NCBI RefSeq assembly: GCF_003583365.1
Contig: NZ_QXED01000006.1
Location: 372,001-436,000 of the forward strand
Reading direction: 5' to 3'
DNA from: Fibrisoma montanum
Lineage (GTDB): Bacteria > Bacteroidota > Bacteroidia > Cytophagales > Spirosomataceae
DNA length: 64,000 nt
Shown: one piece after another, positions 60,942 through 64,000 of the stretch
How positions within the stretch are numbered: position 1 is the stretch's first letter
How the letters are laid out: each line of letters starts with the position of its first letter
Made by a program: the position numbers and the translations under genes
Notes under the pieces: generated by a model
What the model saw: the letters and a program-made list of their open reading frames with translations, nothing else
Database searches by the model: none
Told to the model about the DNA's origin: nothing

Positions 60942-61811
60942 TTACCTTTTGGCGTAGTAATACAGATTGACGCTTGAGGCTCCGGCTTTTTCGCTGATGG
61001 TGAAATACCCCCGACCGTCGCGCCCGAAGCAGATGGCTTCGCCCTGGGGTTCCTGACGGTAGGGCAACGTACGGGCCGACTGTTTCTGCATCGCATCGGC
61101 AATGCTTTGGCCGTCCTGCCGCTTCCAGTACACGATCTGAGTATAGGTTCGCAGTACAATCTCAGTGCCATCGGGCGAAATAGCGGCTCCCGTAACGAAG
61201 GTGTACGGCAGTTCGCCAAACGGCTGAGCGGTGGTCACTTCGTTGATATTCTGCGGGTAAGGCAGCTTGTATAACCGTACGTTAGGCTCCCGCTTCGAGA
61301 TGATCCAGATGTCTTTGGTTTTCGGATCCACGAACATCGCTTCGGCATCGCGGGGTCCGTCGGGGTATCTGAAATTGATGCGTTCAACCTGGGTAATGGG
61401 TGTCTGGAGGTTTGCCGGTTCGGGCAAGCGGTAGATAAGGCAGGCCGGGTGTTGCCCGTTGTTATCGCCGATCTCGCCAATGTAGAGGTAATTGACCCCA
61501 TCCTGCGGTCCCGGACCACTGGCCATTTCTTCCCAGTCGCGGTTCGATGCGTTCGGAACGGCCAGCTTTCCCTTAACGGCACCATCGTGCCCCAGCAGCA
61601 CCAGTTCGGGAGGGCTCCCGCTGTCCTGCTGAATCCAGAGGTTACCCGGCTGGCTGCGGCTATCCGCCATGCCTGAAGCCTCGTCGATCTGTCCCGGCGC
61701 GACTGGCGTAGTGGTCGGATCCGACGAGAATTGAACCTCCGATGAACCGGGCGTTGTCAGTTCACAGGAAACCAGCGCCAGCAGGCTGATCAGAAATACG
61801 GGGATACGCAT
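60942..61811 (-). CDS. Lipoprotein with beta-propeller-like domain
   Basis: The 289-residue protein has a lipoprotein signal (MRIPVFLISLLALVSCELTTP, cysteine at 16). The mature part has repeated blade-like elements: ASGMADSRSQPGNLWIQQDSGSPPELVLLGHDG, WEEMASGPGPQDGVNYLYIGEIGDNNG, AEAMFVDPKTKDIWIISKREP and GEAICFGRDGRGYFTISEK. This pattern suggests a propeller fold similar to secreted NHL/SdiA-regulated proteins. The function is unknown; it is on the outer surface or periplasm. It is divergent from the S9 peptidase gene. Confidence 0.7.
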   Translation of the reverse strand: MRIPVFLISLLALVSCELTTPGSSEVQFSSDPTTTPVAPGQIDEASGMADSRSQPGNLWIQQDSGSPPELVLLGHDGAVKGKLAVPNASNRDWEEMASGPGPQDGVNYLYIGEIGDNNGQHPACLIYRLPEPANLQTPITQVERINFRYPDGPRDAEAMFVDPKTKDIWIISKREPNVRLYKLPYPQNINEVTTAQPFGELPYTFVTGAAISPDGTEIVLRTYTQIVYWKRQDGQSIADAMQKQSARTLPYRQEPQGEAICFGRDGRGYFTISEKAGASSVNLYYYAKR

Positions 61812-61934
61812 GTAAAGCTGTCTTGTTGATTAAACCATCAAAGTAACGAAAGAAACCCATGAATTAGCCGTGAATTTGAGCATTTGGCTGTTGTCTTTTC
61901 GTTAAACTCCTGTTATCTGCATAATAAAATTTTG

Positions 61935-61942
61935 TAGTTTTG
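61935..61942 (+). promoter_or_regulatory. Candidate -7 element of the S9 peptidase gene
   Basis: TAGTTTTG is an exact TAnnTTTG match 23 bases before the ATG at 61966, the only good -7 in the 150-base gap. The expected -33 region has TGTTAT rather than TTG. Confidence 0.45.
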
Positions 61943-61965
61943 AGTTTCCCCAACTCGTTCAACGC

Positions 61966-64000
61966 ATGATTTGTTCTTTCCGCAGTATGATGCGTCGGTT
62001 GACGCTCATTTTGTTGCTAGGTTTTTCTGGTGGGCTTCCCCTCAGCGCACAGGACAACGCAACAGCATACCAGACCCCGCCCAAAGCCCTGGCCGACCTG
62101 GTGAACGTACCACCAACGCCCGGGGTCAGCGTTACGTCAAAAGGTGACTACCTGCTCATTCTGGAACAGGCGCTGGCACCATCCATCGCCGAACTGTCCC
62201 AGCCGGAACTTCGTCTGGCCGGTCTGCGGCTGAATCCAGCCAACAACGGTCCAAGCCGGATTCGGTACATCACCGGATTGAAACTCAGAAAAATGGCGGG
62301 TAAAGACGAGGTGGCGGTCAGCGGCCTGCCAGCCTCCCCCCTCATCAGCAACGTACAGTGGTCGCCCGACGAGAAAACGTTTGCCTTTACCAACTCGACC
62401 GATAGTAAAATCGAGCTGTACGTAGCCGATGTGGCGACGGCCACAGCCAGAAAAGTGAGTGAGCTGGCACTCAACGCCGTGTATGGCGCTCCTTTCCGCT
62501 GGATGCCCGACAGCAAAAGCCTGCTCGTCAAAACAATTCCGGCGTCGCGCGGGAATGCACCTGAGATCAGCCGCGTCCCGACGGGGCCAACCGTACAGGA
62601 AAATATGGGGCGTAAAGCGCAGGCTCCTACGTTCCAGGACCTGCTGAAAAACACGTCTGACGAGCGTCAGTTTGAGTACTACGCCACATCACAGGTAATG
62701 CGGATCGGGCTTGACGGCACAACGCAGCCCATTGGTCCGGTTGGTCTGGTAGCCTCGGCCGAGCCGTCGCCGGATGGTCAGTACGTGATGCTGGAAGCCG
62801 TACACCGGCCGTTCTCCTACCTCGTTCCGGTAGGACGCTTTCCGCTCCGTACGGACATCTATGCGATTGGTGGGGCGCTGGTCAAAACGCTGAACCAGGG
62901 TGAACTGCACGAAAACGTCCCCTACAGCGCCGACGGCGTTCCGACGGGACCCCGCAATTACGAGTGGCGGAATGATACACCGGCTTCCGTGTACTGGACC
63001 GTTGCCCAGGACAACGGCGACCCGAAACAGAAAGCCGACATCCGGGATAAGGTTTACCTGCTCGAAGCCCCTTTTTCGGCTGAGCCGAAGGAAATTTATG
63101 CCGCTACGTTCCGCTTCGCCGGCTTTGAGTGGGGCAACGAAACCACGGCCCTGGCGTCTGAACGCTGGTGGCAAACCCGCAAAACAATTACGAAGGTTGT
63201 GAACCCCAAGACGGGTCAGGCTACCGTGCTGTTCGACCGGTCGTATGAAGATCGCTACTCAAATCCCGGCCAGCCCGATATGCGCCGGAACCAGTATGGC
63301 CGTGAGGTGCTGAACCTCCAGCCGAACGGCGAACTACTGATGCTTGGTTTCCAGGGCGCATCCCCCGAAGGCGACCGACCCTTTGTCAGCAGCCTGAACC
63401 TGAATACCAAACAGACAAAAGAACTCTGGCGGTCGCAGGCACCCTATTTCGAGCGGCCGGTTGCCGTTATCGACGCGGCAGGGGGCGTCATCCTGACAAC
63501 CCGCGAATCGCCCGAAGAAAACCCGAATTACTTCGTTCGGAACCTCAAGAAACGGATTGCGCCGATTCAGGTCACGTCGTTCCCGCATCCTTACCCGCAG
63601 TTCAAAGGCGTACAGAAACAGCAGCTTCGCTACAAGCGCCCGGATGGTGTAGACCTGACGGCGACGCTGTATCTGCCGGCCGGCTACAAGAAAGAGCAGG
63701 GCCCGCTGCCTACGTTCCTGTGGGCGTATCCGGCCGAGTTCAAAAGCAAAGATGCCGCCGGACAAGTGCAGGGCTCTCCGTACCAGTTTAACCGGATCAG
63801 CTACTGGACCGGCGCTGCGTTCGTAACGATGGGCTATGCTGTACTCGAAAACGCCAGCATTCCTATCGTAGGGGAGGGCGATAAAGAACCGAACGATACG
63901 TATGTAGAGCAGCTGGTATCCAGTGCAAAAGCCGCCATCGATGAGGGCGTTCGGCTGGGGGTTGTCGATGCGAACCGGGTTGGCGTGGGTGGCCACTCCT
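61966..64000 (+). CDS. S9 family serine peptidase (glutamyl endopeptidase-like), 3' end outside the window
   Basis: The frame is open from the ATG at 61966 to the window end (678 codons). A signal peptide lies in the first 30 residues (MMRRLTLILLLGFSGGLPLSAQ). A beta-propeller domain follows with IRYITGLKLRKMAG, VQWSPDEKTFAFTNS and RWMPDSKSLLVKTI. The catalytic domain begins near 550 (LRYKRPDGVDLTATLYLPAGYK, PLPTFLWAYPAEFKSKDAAGQV). The last residues read VGVGGHS, the GxSxG nucleophile elbow with the serine as final residue. The remaining Asp and His are beyond the window. Confidence 0.9.
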   Translation, partial: MICSFRSMMRRLTLILLLGFSGGLPLSAQDNATAYQTPPKALADLVNVPPTPGVSVTSKGDYLLILEQALAPSIAELSQPELRLAGLRLNPANNGPSRIRYITGLKLRKMAGKDEVAVSGLPASPLISNVQWSPDEKTFAFTNSTDSKIELYVADVATATARKVSELALNAVYGAPFRWMPDSKSLLVKTIPASRGNAPEISRVPTGPTVQENMGRKAQAPTFQDLLKNTSDERQFEYYATSQVMRIGLDGTTQPIGPVGLVASAEPSPDGQYVMLEAVHRPFSYLVPVGRFPLRTDIYAIGGALVKTLNQGELHENVPYSADGVPTGPRNYEWRNDTPASVYWTVAQDNGDPKQKADIRDKVYLLEAPFSAEPKEIYAATFRFAGFEWGNETTALASERWWQTRKTITKVVNPKTGQATVLFDRSYEDRYSNPGQPDMRRNQYGREVLNLQPNGELLMLGFQGASPEGDRPFVSSLNLNTKQTKELWRSQAPYFERPVAVIDAAGGVILTTRESPEENPNYFVRNLKKRIAPIQVTSFPHPYPQFKGVQKQQLRYKRPDGVDLTATLYLPAGYKKEQGPLPTFLWAYPAEFKSKDAAGQVQGSPYQFNRISYWTGAAFVTMGYAVLENASIPIVGEGDKEPNDTYVEQLVSSAKAAIDEGVRLGVVDANRVGVGGHS

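Noticed and set aside
1-64000. CRISPR array, prophage or defence island
   Set aside because: No regularly spaced direct repeats, cas-like genes, phage structural genes or restriction genes were seen.

Overview
The window looks like chromosome from a high-GC member of the Bacteroidota, probably order Cytophagales and close to Spirosoma. The support is gldC, a SusC/SusD pair under an ECF sigma/FecR switch, glutamine synthetase III, many LytS/LytTR signalling genes, promoters of the Bacteroidota type (TTG, about 20 bases, then TAnnTTTG) and a base composition that by eye is in the mid-50s % GC. The genus is an inference. I saw no rRNA, tRNA, CRISPR array, intact insertion sequence or prophage.

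Layout. 1-7.5 kb is housekeeping: partial gldC, a DUF4197 protein, cinA, an orphan 2-oxoacid dehydrogenase E2, a deoxyribonucleotidase, a fatty acid desaturase, a DUF4159 protein, rsmE and a small membrane protein. 7.5-11.5 kb is a signalling operon of one LytTR response regulator and three paralogous LytS-type kinases. 11.7-16.6 kb has a beta-barrel protein, a threonine synthase-like enzyme, a LysR regulator and a UPF1-like helicase. 17-25 kb is accessory: two cupins, a porin-like barrel, small lipoproteins, a VOC protein, a family 1 glycosyltransferase, three possible small proteins, several long perfect hairpins and two gene relics, one of them the frameshifted tail of a LytS kinase. 25.3-30.1 kb has a Crp/Fnr protein and a second LytTR cluster with two more kinases. 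30.1-31.5 kb is AT-rich, gene-poor and looks foreign.

From 31.5 kb: an acidic protein, a membrane M28 peptidase, glutamine synthetase III, the pta-ackA acetate pathway, a LtrA-like membrane protein and a LolA-fold protein. 41.7-52.1 kb is one directional block: ECF sigma, FecR, SusC with an STN domain, SusD, and two paralogous secreted FAD oxidoreductases. It reads as a nutrient-uptake locus without any glycoside hydrolase. 52.1-56.2 kb has a CHAD/CYTH pair and an M1 aminopeptidase. 56.2-64 kb has NhaD, a small HExxH protein, a CPA-type antiporter, a phytoene desaturase-family enzyme carrying an in-frame repeat insertion, a lipoprotein, and the start of an S9 peptidase cut by the window end.

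How the genes work together. The five intact kinases and two regulators are close relatives and may form one branched signalling network. The sigma/FecR/SusC trio would couple substrate sensing at the outer membrane to transcription of the uptake genes and oxidoreductases. Pta and AckA form the acetyl-CoA to acetate route with ATP formation.
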